Of a stretch of DNA of 64,000 nt, positions 1 through 7,654 are shown piece after piece. Numbering within the stretch: the stretch's first letter is position 1; each line of letters starts with the position of its first letter. Source of the stretch: Bacteroidota bacterium (GTDB lineage Bacteria; Bacteroidota; Bacteroidia; Sphingobacteriales; Sphingobacteriaceae); the NCBI GenBank assembly GCA_023450085.1, contig JAEXHI010000023.1, positions 1-64,000 of the forward strand, read 5' to 3'. The position numbers and the translations under genes were made by a program. The notes under the pieces are model-generated. The model was not told where the DNA came from. It saw only the letters and a program-made list of their open reading frames with translations, and did no database searches.

Positions 1-71
1 AAAGGCCCCACCAAGGAATAGGAGGGATAACGCCGATTGAAATGGCTAAAAATGAAAATCAAAAAGAATAA
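1..71 (+). CDS. C-terminal end of an IS transposase (integrase-core type), partial
   Basis: An open frame enters from the left edge and stops at 69-71. It encodes about 22 residues starting RPHQGIGGITP, then a Lys/Asn/Glu-rich tail. The RPHxGIGGxTP pattern is the usual C-terminal signature of the DDE integrase-core transposases of IS3- and IS481-type elements, where it follows the catalytic glutamate. Only this tail is inside the window, so intactness and exact family cannot be judged. I could not place a terminal inverted repeat in the roughly 40 bases between its stop and the next gene. It suggests an insertion sequence bordering this segment. Confidence 0.5.
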   Translation, partial: RPHQGIGGITPIEMAKNENQKE

Positions 72-112
72 TAAATTAATGCCCAGCTAAAATCAAATCT
101 GTTACCGAATTA

Positions 113-370
113 CTAAACCTTTACAAGCAGGACTTTGGGGCCATCCCAGTTAATGGAGCCATGTTGGCCAAGCCGGCTCCGCAACTCACCGTACTGCGAT
201 TTCTTTAATTCGGAAACCACCTCTTTTATCACAGGGTCGTTGCCTTGGTAACTAAACAGATTATTTTGTAAGGAAGGGTAGATTTCCTTTTTACAGCCTG
301 ACAGGAACAGGCCAAATACCAGCATCAAGGCAATGCCCAAATGCCCCGCTTTTAAGTGAGACTTTTTCAT
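113..370 (-). CDS. small predicted lipoprotein, unknown function
   Basis: This 85-residue protein begins with a basic n-region and a hydrophobic stretch ending in LFLSGC, a good lipobox with the lipidated Cys near residue 26, followed by KKE. The mature part of about 60 residues is soluble and charged, with no family I recognise. It would be anchored to a membrane facing the periplasm or the outside. It stands alone, about 40 bases from the transposase tail and separated from the next gene by 500 bases. The lipobox is the main support; the short length keeps confidence moderate. Confidence 0.6.
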   Translation of the reverse strand: MKKSHLKAGHLGIALMLVFGLFLSGCKKEIYPSLQNNLFSYQGNDPVIKEVVSELKKSQYGELRSRLGQHGSINWDGPKVLLVKV

Positions 371-875
371 ATTTAGATCGTTTTAACAAAAGCCAACCTA
401 AACATTAAAACACTAACAAACAATTAGTTATGATTAAAAATTTATCTTACAACCCCTATTTGTATTACTGGAAAAACTTAAAGAAATATGGAATATCAAC
501 CTGAAAATTTTAAGCAAAAAACGAAAAGTTTGCAAACATTTATAGCTTATGGGTTTGAAATCATTTAAATCTCTGGAATTAGGCCATTTAGTGATTTGAA
601 GGTTTTTTTACTTTCTGTAGCTAATGATTGAAAAATCAAGACTATTCTTCTTATTTTTTTGATTTTAACAGGTCCGATTTAGTTTACTATTTGACTATTA
701 CAACCACATAGACACATAGAGGTATACTTTTGAAATACATCAACCCTCATCTTTATTTCAAAGAATGATGCTCCAAATAAACTTTAAACAGTTTCTCTCT
801 TTCTATATTCCTAAATTTAAATTATTTTATTTTCAATAATATTTGAAAGTTTAGAAAATAAAATTACCTTTGAAT
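371..875. other. intergenic gap of about 500 bases
   Basis: No convincing gene is seen here. The stretch is very AT-rich and separates two divergent genes, so it should hold both promoters. It carries one copy of a 17-base motif, ACCACATAGACACATAG at 703-719, which recurs at 3699-3715. A near-consensus box TAATATTTG lies about 30 bases before the GbsR-like gene, but its spacing is one base off the Bacteroidota TAnnTTTG pattern. Confidence 0.5.
703..719 (+). repeat. 17-base repeat ACCACATAGACACATAG, copy 1
   Basis: The 17 bases are identical to 3699-3715 in the next large gap, in the same orientation. Both copies are followed within a few bases by GGTAT. This suggests a short dispersed intergenic element. 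Confidence 0.6.
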
Positions 876-1382
876 ATGGAACTAGCAGAAGGTAAACAAA
901 AATTCATTGAAGCTTGGGGCAGAATAGGCTCTGAATGGGGAATTAACAGAACCATGGCGCAAGTACATGCCTTATTGCTCATTAGCCCCGATGCCCTTAC
1001 CACTGAAGAAGTGATGGACGAACTCAACATTTCCAGAGGCAATGCCAACATGACCTTACGTGATCTGATCAACTGGGGGTTGATAGAGAAACAACATAAA
1101 GCAGGAGAAAGAAAAGAATATTTTGCAGCCGACAAGGATATTTGGAATGTAGCAAGACAGGTAGCCAAAGAACGTAAAAAAAGAGAGCTAGAACCCATGC
1201 TTAAAGTTTTAAAAGAACTTTCAACAGTTGAGGGCGATAAAAATGATAAAGCTTATGCCACCTTTAATAAATCGATAACAGACATTAACAAGCTAGCCAA
1301 CAATGCCGACAGTATGATTGATACCATGTTAAAAGCTGAAGAGAGTTGGTTTTGGGGTTCCGTGCTTAAGATATTCAAGTAG
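876..1382 (+). CDS. GbsR/MarR-family winged-helix transcriptional regulator
   Basis: A 168-residue DNA-binding protein. Residues of about 20-90 form a MarR-like winged helix-turn-helix, with a recognition region around EVMDELNISRGNANMTLRDL and a wing at KAGERKEYF. A basic coiled tail follows (VAKERKKRELEPM). GbsR proteins, named for the choline-responsive repressor of glycine-betaine synthesis in Bacillus subtilis, share this arrangement. I chose the ATG at 876 over an in-frame TTG six bases upstream. The next two genes are co-oriented, with the first 80 bases away, so it may control the DCC/epimerase pair. Its ligand here is unknown. Confidence 0.85.
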   Translation: MELAEGKQKFIEAWGRIGSEWGINRTMAQVHALLLISPDALTTEEVMDELNISRGNANMTLRDLINWGLIEKQHKAGERKEYFAADKDIWNVARQVAKERKKRELEPMLKVLKELSTVEGDKNDKAYATFNKSITDINKLANNADSMIDTMLKAEESWFWGSVLKIFK

Positions 1383-1462
1383 GACCCGAATACAAAGCCT
1401 TAATTGGCTTTATTTTTTAACCCAAACTTTCATTTTTTACTGAAACTTCAAAAAATAAAATC

Positions 1463-2275
1463 ATGAAACCATTAGCCAACCATATCATTCTTTATGACGC
1501 CAATTGTCCAATGTGCAACATTTATACCGCCGCTTTTGTGAAAACTAAAATGTTAGATGCCAACGGCAGAAATCCTTACCAAGAAATACCCGAGAACCTT
1601 TGTCCCTACGTTGACATGAACAGGGCAGTGAATGAAATAGCATTGATCAATACAAAAACAGGGCAAGTAAGTTATGGCATTGCCAGTATCTTCAAAATTT
1701 TAGGGAACGCCATGCCTTTATTCAAGCCCTTATTTGCCTTTAAACCTTTTGTGTGGCTAATGAGCAAATGTTATGCATTGGTTTCTTTCAATAGAAAAGT
1801 AATTGTGCCCGCCAAACCAAAAGAAAACGAGCATTTACCAGACTTCAAACTGCATTATAGATTAATCTATCTTTTTTTAAGCTGGCTGATTGTGGCCTAT
1901 ATACTTACCCATTACGCAAAAGGAATGAGTCCTACCGTTCCTATCGGTAGTGCTTATAGGGAATACTTGATTTGCGTTGGACAACTAGCTTTTCAAAGCG
2001 TGGTCTGTCTACGCTATCGCCCTGCAAAAACTTGGGATTACCTTGGCAACATGATGACCATTTCTCTAGCAGGAAGCCTTTTACTACTTCCCATGTTATG
2101 GATTGGAAACCTCTTTAATTTAAGCCCCCTACCCTATATCACCTATTTCATGTTTACTGCTGGCTTAATGTTTCTAGAGCATCTCAGACGGAGTAAAATA
2201 TTAGAGCTTGGGCTATTATTGAGTATTAGCTGGGTGGTTTATCGCCTTTTGGTTTTAGGTTTAATGATGATATAA
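1463..2275 (+). CDS. DCC-family thiol-disulfide oxidoreductase-like protein with membrane tail
   Basis: The N-terminal part carries the DCC (DUF393) pattern: ILYDANCPMC, with a thioredoxin-like CPMC pair at residues 15-18, and conserved downstream segments to about residue 120. The remaining 150 residues are strongly hydrophobic, with about five predicted membrane helices ending in a helix at the extreme C-terminus. Standard DCC proteins are soluble and about 130 residues long, so this is a fusion of a DCC head with a membrane module. The stop is only two bases from the next ATG, so it is surely cotranscribed with the TIGR01777 epimerase. A redox role is inferred from the family; the substrate is unknown. 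Confidence 0.8.
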   Translation: MKPLANHIILYDANCPMCNIYTAAFVKTKMLDANGRNPYQEIPENLCPYVDMNRAVNEIALINTKTGQVSYGIASIFKILGNAMPLFKPLFAFKPFVWLMSKCYALVSFNRKVIVPAKPKENEHLPDFKLHYRLIYLFLSWLIVAYILTHYAKGMSPTVPIGSAYREYLICVGQLAFQSVVCLRYRPAKTWDYLGNMMTISLAGSLLLLPMLWIGNLFNLSPLPYITYFMFTAGLMFLEHLRRSKILELGLLLSISWVVYRLLVLGLMMI

Positions 2276-2277
2276 AA

Positions 2278-3207
2278 ATGAAAAAGTTCAAAAAAATAGT
2301 CCTCGCTGGCGGTAGTGGCTACCTTGGCCAGTTATTGGCAAAACATTACCGTGATTTGGCAGATGAGGTGATCATCTTAGCCAGAAGAAAACAACAAGAA
2401 ATGGGAAACATCAAGTACCTTAGCTGGGATGGAAAAGCAGCAGGCAATTGGTGCCACTATTTGGAGAATGCTGACCTATTAATTAACCTCTGTGGCAAGA
2501 ATGTAAATTGCCGATATACTCAAAAAAATCAGGCGGCAATCATCGCATCTAGGGTAGCTCCTACCCTTTTACTCAATAAAGTGATCGCAGAAATGGAAAA
2601 TCCGCCTAGGGTTTGGACCAACGTCACTTCTGCTACCATTTACCGACATGCCGAAGACAGGCCACAAAACGAAATGGATGGCGAAATTGGTTATGGCTTT
2701 TCTATTGACGTTTGTAAACAATGGGAGGAAAGTTTTTTTAGCATTTCATTGCCCAAAACTAGAAAAGTAGCACTTCGCATGGGAATTGTTTTAGGTAGAG
2801 CGGATGGAGCTTTTCCTAGATTACTTAATCTTGTTAAATTTGGTTTAGGTGGCCGTCAGGGTCATGGAGAGCAACTGGTAAGCTGGATACACGAACAAGA
2901 TGCTGCATTAAGCACGCAGTGGATTTTGGAAAATGAAGGGATTACTGGCGTAGTTAATTGCACCGCACCAAATGCCATTAAAAATGCGGAGTTAATGAAA
3001 ACAATTAGAAACACCTATGGAGTTACAGTAGGCTTACCGTGTCCAACTTGGATGCTCACTATTGGTGCTTGGTTAATTGGTACTGAAACAGAACTGATTT
3101 TAAAAAGCAGATGGGTTTATCCAAAGTTGTTAGAAGAAAGTGGATTCAAGTTCCAATATCCAACAATAGCTATCGCTACTAGAGACTTATTAAGTTTAAG
3201 GGTGTAA
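2278..3207 (+). CDS. TIGR01777-family NAD(P)-binding epimerase/SDR protein
   Basis: A 309-residue extended-SDR protein. GGSGYLG (G11-x2-G14-x2-G17) is the Rossmann dinucleotide motif. An arginine-rich stretch follows (ILARRKQ), and the C-terminal third has the DUF1731-like pattern of the TIGR01777 family (WMLTIGAWLIGTETELILKSRWVYPKLL). The related E. coli protein is YfcH. The family's reaction is not established. The gene starts two bases after the DCC-membrane protein, suggesting a shared redox function under the GbsR-like regulator. Full length for the family. Confidence 0.88.
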   Translation: MKKFKKIVLAGGSGYLGQLLAKHYRDLADEVIILARRKQQEMGNIKYLSWDGKAAGNWCHYLENADLLINLCGKNVNCRYTQKNQAAIIASRVAPTLLLNKVIAEMENPPRVWTNVTSATIYRHAEDRPQNEMDGEIGYGFSIDVCKQWEESFFSISLPKTRKVALRMGIVLGRADGAFPRLLNLVKFGLGGRQGHGEQLVSWIHEQDAALSTQWILENEGITGVVNCTAPNAIKNAELMKTIRNTYGVTVGLPCPTWMLTIGAWLIGTETELILKSRWVYPKLLEESGFKFQYPTIAIATRDLLSLRV

Positions 3208-3213
3208 GGCGAC

Positions 3214-3468
3214 TTACTTCACCTCTTCGTAATCCACAAAATCACCTAATTTATCAGCATTGCCTTTTTTCTTATCTTTCTGAGGCATATAGTCGATAGA
3301 GATCGTTCCTTCTGGACGACGAGATCTTTGTTGTTGCTGCTGTTGAGCTTGGTTTTGCATATTGCCAAAGGCATTTCTAATTACTGCAGGAAATATCATC
3401 CTTACCAGTAACCTAATTACCCATAAAACAATTATCGCTATTAATAGAAAATTTAATATATATCCCAT
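3214..3468 (-). CDS. DUF4834-family small membrane protein
   Basis: An 84-residue protein when started at the ATG at 3466-3468. Translation from further upstream would add an implausible 17-residue extension. It has one N-terminal membrane helix (about residues 2-22), then a Gln-rich linker and a basic, disordered tail ending DFVDYEEVK. This layout matches the Bacteroidota family DUF4834, whose function is unknown. Its stop lies seven bases from the convergent epimerase stop. A TATATTTG box lies 16 bases before the start. Confidence 0.75.
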   Translation of the reverse strand: MGYILNFLLIAIIVLWVIRLLVRMIFPAVIRNAFGNMQNQAQQQQQQRSRRPEGTISIDYMPQKDKKKGNADKLGDFVDYEEVK

Positions 3469-3484
3469 TTTTATACTCTTATTA

Positions 3485-3492
3485 CAAATATA
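3485..3492 (-). promoter_or_regulatory. candidate -7 promoter box TATATTTG for the DUF4834 gene
   Basis: Reading the minus strand, TATATTTG exactly fits the Bacteroidota -7 consensus TAnnTTTG and ends 16 bases before the chosen ATG. A CAAA (TTTG on the minus strand) lies upstream, but with about 24 bases of spacing instead of the usual 19, so the -33 element is unclear. Confidence 0.45.
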
Positions 3493-3698
3493 GACTTTGC
3501 CTACAGCTTTTTGTTTCAAATAACGCTTTTCATTGCAATTTCATTACAATTGGAGGTTAATTATTTAACTTTTTATTAAGCCCATAACGAACTTATCACT
3601 ACGTTAAAATATTGATAGACCACTACTTATTATTAATGCGATTGAGTTTTCTATATGTTTATGTAGCTCATTTAAATTGCGCCAATGAGGAAAAATAT

Positions 3699-3740
3699 AC
3701 CACATAGACACATAGGTATTTTATAGCGAAAATACCTATG
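3699..3740 (-). terminator. 12-bp hairpin with adjoining 17-base repeat, downstream of the ywbE-like gene
   Basis: CATAGGTATTTT (3711-3722) and AAAATACCTATG (3729-3740) form a perfect 12-bp stem with a 6-base loop, 16 bases past the stop of the minus-strand YwbE-like gene. It lacks a strong T-run, so termination is likely but not certain. The left arm overlaps the second copy of ACCACATAGACACATAG (3699-3715), so it may instead belong to a dispersed repeat. Confidence 0.5.
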
Positions 3741-3756
3741 ATGTAACTATTTTAGA

Positions 3757-3957
3757 TTAGTCTTCCTCTACAATTTCCCAAACCCTACCAATCTGCCCAT
3801 CTTCCAAGCGTACTTTTATTCCTCTTGAATGAAATGCGGCTGAAGTCAATAAATTCTTCACCACACCATAAGTTACATTCCCACTTCTTTGATCTTTTTT
3901 AAGAATAATCCCTACTTCTAATCCTGGGTAGATATCTTTTCTATTTTGTCCTTGCAT
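3757..3957 (-). CDS. YwbE-family protein (DUF2196)
   Basis: A 66-residue protein matching the YwbE family almost end to end: GQNRKDIYPGLEVGIILKKDQ at the start and GIKVRLEDGQIGRVWEI at the end. I chose the internal ATG at 3955-3957 because family members begin M-x-GQNR; the upstream in-frame ATG would add eight unrelated residues. The family is widespread in Firmicutes and Bacteroidota and its function is unknown. The small beta-rich fold suggests a binding protein. Confidence 0.8.
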   Translation of the reverse strand: MQGQNRKDIYPGLEVGIILKKDQRSGNVTYGVVKNLLTSAAFHSRGIKVRLEDGQIGRVWEIVEED

Positions 3958-3988
3958 TTTATGTACGATATGAACTCCCAATTAACTG

Positions 3989-5278
3989 TTAGGGCAGTTT
4001 ACTAAAATCAATTTGAGGTTTTTGGCTGGTTTCTTTTCTGCTAAACATGGTTTTTGCAGGGGTAAAATGATTAAAGAAACCTCCATTCATTAAATAAAAA
4101 CTATCACCGTCTAGGCCTCCGGCGTAGTCCTTACGATAATTTACGTTCCCAGTATTATCAGTAGTGAAACGAGCAGTATTGAGCGAAATCCAATTGCCTT
4201 TAGTATCGCAAACCCATTGGTTATTGAACAAGACCTTTCGCGAATGAGCTCCGTAAGCTGGAATAAAATTCTCTAAAAAAGAATGAGGCCTTTTTAAATA
4301 GGTTTGGGTTTTCGGGCGCTTAAAAGAGGCCACCAATTGCCATTCGTTAAGCTCTGGTGCAAAAAAATACGCTGCATAAGTAGTCGTGCTATCTTTAACG
4401 TTTGAACTTGGTGTGACCCTCAATAAGAACTTATAGGTATTACCCGCTTTCCAATTGTATTTAAGATAGCTTTGTCCGCCTGAGCCTTCATTGCCAAATT
4501 CACCAGTATGTACCTCTTTCCCTTTTTTCAGCATCAGGATTTTATGGCTATCGGGAATATCTTTTGGATTATCGGTAGTAAATGGACTCCAAACCGAAAA
4601 CAACACTCTTCTTTCGGTAGAGGAGTTTACTTGGATGCCAAAATAACCTTCGCCAAATCCATTGGCCATAAAATAAGAACCGATTACATCTTCGCCTTTT
4701 GGCACCGTTAGTTCATTGTAAAACCATTCCGCTTCGGTTTGAGCAGGCAATTGATAATTTAGGTGTACTGACGGGCCTCTTCTTCCCCAATGGAAAAAAT
4801 TACCCTCATTATTTTTCACGTAGGATGTTTGTGCAGTAATGGCGCTCCCCGACAAAATCAAACCTCCAATATCAGGGAATTTCTCACCTGTCTTTTTCAG
4901 CCCTTTAATGGTAATGGCCACATAACCTGTGTCCTTTACTTGCCAAGAACCTATTTCTTTAGGAATATCTTTGCCTTCTACCACCTCAACCGTTTGGAAT
5001 TTGTTGTTGATTCCCACACTAAGCTGGCTACTTCCTTCTACCTTGGAGATTTTATCGAAAGCTAACTTCAACTCTCCAGGTTGTGTTAAGCGAACATATA
5101 CTTTATAAACGATATCACTATTGTTCCAATTCACAATGCCATTTCGGGTAATAGTTTTGTCGTTATCCATACTAGTATAGGCGTTTCCTCCCATTGGCAC
5201 AACAATTTGAGGTTCGTTTTGTGCATAGAGCAAGTTGCTTATGCAGATCAATACTATACTTAATAATTTCTTATTCAT
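3989..5278 (-). CDS. secreted DUF3472 domain protein with DUF5077-like N-terminus
   Basis: A 429-residue exported protein with a signal peptide ending near residue 19 (LLYA-QNEP). Residues of about 25-130 resemble DUF5077, a jelly-roll module. From about 150 onward the Trp- and aromatic-rich sequence (FHWGRRGPSVHLNYQ, FGNEGSGGQSYLKYNW) matches DUF3472. These modules occur together in Bacteroidota proteins linked to carbohydrate use, but no catalytic function is proven. It lies 31 bases upstream of the YwbE-like gene with no obvious shared function. Confidence 0.8.
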   Translation of the reverse strand: MNKKLLSIVLICISNLLYAQNEPQIVVPMGGNAYTSMDNDKTITRNGIVNWNNSDIVYKVYVRLTQPGELKLAFDKISKVEGSSQLSVGINNKFQTVEVVEGKDIPKEIGSWQVKDTGYVAITIKGLKKTGEKFPDIGGLILSGSAITAQTSYVKNNEGNFFHWGRRGPSVHLNYQLPAQTEAEWFYNELTVPKGEDVIGSYFMANGFGEGYFGIQVNSSTERRVLFSVWSPFTTDNPKDIPDSHKILMLKKGKEVHTGEFGNEGSGGQSYLKYNWKAGNTYKFLLRVTPSSNVKDSTTTYAAYFFAPELNEWQLVASFKRPKTQTYLKRPHSFLENFIPAYGAHSRKVLFNNQWVCDTKGNWISLNTARFTTDNTGNVNYRKDYAGGLDGDSFYLMNGGFFNHFTPAKTMFSRKETSQKPQIDFSKLP

Positions 5279-5401
5279 AGAAACTGTTTAAAATAATTAA
5301 TCTCTCTGAGATTGCTTTCCCGAAAAAAGTACGGGACCGGCTGTACCTCCTCGCAAAGACGGGAATACAAGTATCATTACTAGATATTAGACCGTCTCCT
5401 C

Positions 5402-7441
5402 TTATTTGCTAAATCTTTCTTCAAAAACTTTTTCCAGCGCAAACATCTCGTCGCGTAAACGGGCCGCTAATAAGAAATCCATATCCTTGGCCGCTTTTTG
5501 CATCTCTTTACGAGATTTATCGATGGCTTTTTGCATTTCTGGCTTGGTCATGTATTGTACCACTGGATCAGCAGCCACACTTACCTCATCCACTTCCACA
5601 TAAGCTTTTGCCCTCGCTTTTTGCTTCTCTGAAACTTCCAATACCGAGGTTTGCTCCAAAATTTCTGATTTAGATTTACCTACTGTTTTAGGGGTAATGC
5701 CATGTTCTAAATTGTAAGCAATCTGTTTTTCTCTACGTCGGTTAGTTTCGGTAATGGTGCGCTCCATCGAATCGGTCATATCGTCGGCATACATGATTAC
5801 ACGTCCCCTATCATTACGGGCAGCACGACCAATGGTTTGAATCAATGCCCTATCTGAACGTAAAAAGCCTTCTTTATCTGCATCCAAAATAGCCACCAAA
5901 CTTACTTCAGGTAAATCTAATCCCTCTCTTAAAAGGTTGATCCCCACTAAAACATCAAACTCTCCCAAACGCAATCCACGTAAAATTTCTACCCTTTCCA
6001 AAGTTTTTACTTCGGAGTGGATGTAACGGCATTTGATATTTAACCTATCCATGTATTTGGTCAATTCCTCAGCCATACGTTTGGTCAGTGTAGTGACCAA
6101 AACCCGATCTCCTTGTTTGATGGTTTTATCGATTTCATCCAACAAGTCATCTACTTGGTTAATGGCAGGACGGATTTCTATCAAAGGATCCAACAAGCCC
6201 GTAGGTCTAATTACCTGCTCAATCACTACCCCATCTGATTTTTGCAGTTCGTAGTCGGCTGGAGTTGCACTTACATAAATGGTTTGAGGGGCCAAATTTT
6301 CAAACTCCTCAAAATTTAAAGGACGATTGTCCAAAGCTGAAGGCAAACGAAAACCATATTCAACCAATGACAACTTACGAGATCTATCGCCACCATACAT
6401 AGCCCTAATTTGTGGTACCGTTACGTGGCTTTCATCAATCACCATCAGATAGTCGTCTGGAAAATAATCTAACAAACAGAAGGGACGCATGCCTGGCGTA
6501 CGACCATCAAAGAAACGAGAGTAATTCTCAATTCCAGAACAGTAGCCCAACTCCTTCATCATTTCGATATCGAAGTTGACTCTTTCTTCCAATCTTTTGG
6601 CTTCCAACAATAGTCCGTCGTTCACCAATTGATTTTTGCGAACCTCCAGTTCTTCCTGTATACCCCAAATGGATTGGTTAAATCTATCTTTAGGGGTAAC
6701 GAAAAGGTTTGCTGGATAGATAGAAATGTCATCTAATTTTTCAATGGTTTTTCCCGTTACCGGATCAATGGCGGAAAGTTCTTCAATGTCATCTCCGAAA
6801 AAAGAAATGCGATAGGCGTAATCCATGTAGGCGGGATAGATATCGACGGTATCTCCTTTTACACGAAAAGTTCCTCGTTTAAAATCATTGATGGTACGGG
6901 CATATAAAATTTCTACCAGATGATGTAAGAAAGCATTTCTACTTACTCGGGTACCTACACCAAATCGATATACGGATTTTGAAAAATCTTCCGGGTTTCC
7001 CATACCATAGATACACGAAATGGAAGAAACGATAATGACATCTCGACGTCCCGAAATCAAGGAAGAAGTTGACCTCAACCTCAATTTCTCTATTTCCTCG
7101 TTGATCTGTAAATCCTTTTCAATATAGGTATTGGTAGTTGGCATGTAGGCCTCTGGCTGATAGTAATCGTAATACGACACGAAATAGTTCACCGCATTTT
7201 CTGGGAAGAACTGTTTCATTTCGCCATATAGCTGCGCTGCCAAAGTTTTATTGTGACTAAGGATCAACGTTGGTCGTTGGGTTTGCTCAATCACATTGGC
7301 CACGGTAAATGTTTTACCTGAACCTGTTACTCCTAAAAGGGTTTGATAGTGATCGCCAGCATTTACACCTTCAACCAGTTGCGCAATTGCTCCAGGCTGG
7401 TCGCCAGTGGGTTTATAATCAGAAATTAGTTTAAACTTCAT
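5402..7441 (-). CDS. uvrB: excinuclease ABC subunit B
   Basis: UvrB is the damage-verifying helicase of nucleotide excision repair; it is loaded by UvrA and recruits UvrC. The 679-residue protein has the usual N-terminus (DYKPTGDQPGAI), a Walker A GVTGSGKT at residues 37-44, the tyrosine-rich beta-hairpin YYDYYQPEAY near 90-100 that clamps DNA, a DESH Walker B, helicase motif VI (QTIGRAARN), and a C-terminal UVR domain that binds UvrC. The chosen ATG (7439-7441) gives the standard start; the one nine bases upstream lies inside the putative leader. A TATCTTTG promoter box ends six bases before it. No uvrA or uvrC is nearby. Confidence 0.98.
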   Translation of the reverse strand: MKFKLISDYKPTGDQPGAIAQLVEGVNAGDHYQTLLGVTGSGKTFTVANVIEQTQRPTLILSHNKTLAAQLYGEMKQFFPENAVNYFVSYYDYYQPEAYMPTTNTYIEKDLQINEEIEKLRLRSTSSLISGRRDVIIVSSISCIYGMGNPEDFSKSVYRFGVGTRVSRNAFLHHLVEILYARTINDFKRGTFRVKGDTVDIYPAYMDYAYRISFFGDDIEELSAIDPVTGKTIEKLDDISIYPANLFVTPKDRFNQSIWGIQEELEVRKNQLVNDGLLLEAKRLEERVNFDIEMMKELGYCSGIENYSRFFDGRTPGMRPFCLLDYFPDDYLMVIDESHVTVPQIRAMYGGDRSRKLSLVEYGFRLPSALDNRPLNFEEFENLAPQTIYVSATPADYELQKSDGVVIEQVIRPTGLLDPLIEIRPAINQVDDLLDEIDKTIKQGDRVLVTTLTKRMAEELTKYMDRLNIKCRYIHSEVKTLERVEILRGLRLGEFDVLVGINLLREGLDLPEVSLVAILDADKEGFLRSDRALIQTIGRAARNDRGRVIMYADDMTDSMERTITETNRRREKQIAYNLEHGITPKTVGKSKSEILEQTSVLEVSEKQKARAKAYVEVDEVSVAADPVVQYMTKPEMQKAIDKSRKEMQKAAKDMDFLLAARLRDEMFALEKVFEERFSK

Positions 7442-7447
7442 GGTATA

Positions 7448-7455
7448 CAAAGATA
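7448..7455 (-). promoter_or_regulatory. candidate -7 promoter box TATCTTTG for uvrB
   Basis: An exact TAnnTTTG box on the minus strand, ending six bases before the uvrB ATG. If used, transcription would begin at or very near the start codon. No convincing TTTG is seen at the -33 position. A LexA-like site was not found. Confidence 0.45.
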
Positions 7456-7489
7456 CGGTTTAGGGATAATACGTTTTCATAAATCTCAT

Positions 7490-7572
7490 CGTCATCGCGA
7501 GGTAAGACGCAACCTTAAAGCTTCAATTTCTATCCGCAAGATATTGCTTCGTCGTTCCTCCTCGCAATGACG
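7490..7572. repeat. GTCAT...ATGAC imperfect palindrome (CGAGG flavour)
   Basis: CGTCATCGCGAGG at 7490-7502 pairs with CCTCGCAATGACG at 7560-7572 with one G-U position, and the 57 bases between include GATATTGCTTCGTCG. This is a typical dispersed intergenic palindrome. It sits between uvrB and the M1 peptidase gene. Related elements with other arm sequences are listed below. Confidence 0.65.
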
Positions 7573-7611
7573 CTTATTAAACAGCTGTGATGATAAAATG
7601 TTATTCAAAAA

Positions 7612-7635
7612 AAAGTCCCGCAGATGCGGGACTTT
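7612..7635 (-). terminator. intrinsic terminator after the M1 peptidase gene
   Basis: AAAGTCCCGCA (7612-7622), a 2-base loop and TGCGGGACTTT (7625-7635) form an 11-bp stem. On the minus strand the stem runs into a run of eight T. It lies 20 bases past the peptidase stop. The same GTCCCGC core is reused in two other terminators of this window. Confidence 0.85.
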
Positions 7636-7654
7636 AGGTATTATCCGAGAATTA

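Noticed and set aside
851..1198. 115-residue minus-strand frame opposite the GbsR-like gene
   Set aside because: Antisense shadow of a well-supported gene with clear family motifs on the plus strand; no motif or signal of its own.
7448..7455. SOS (LexA) control of uvrB
   Set aside because: No palindromic operator was visible near the start; only a -7 box.
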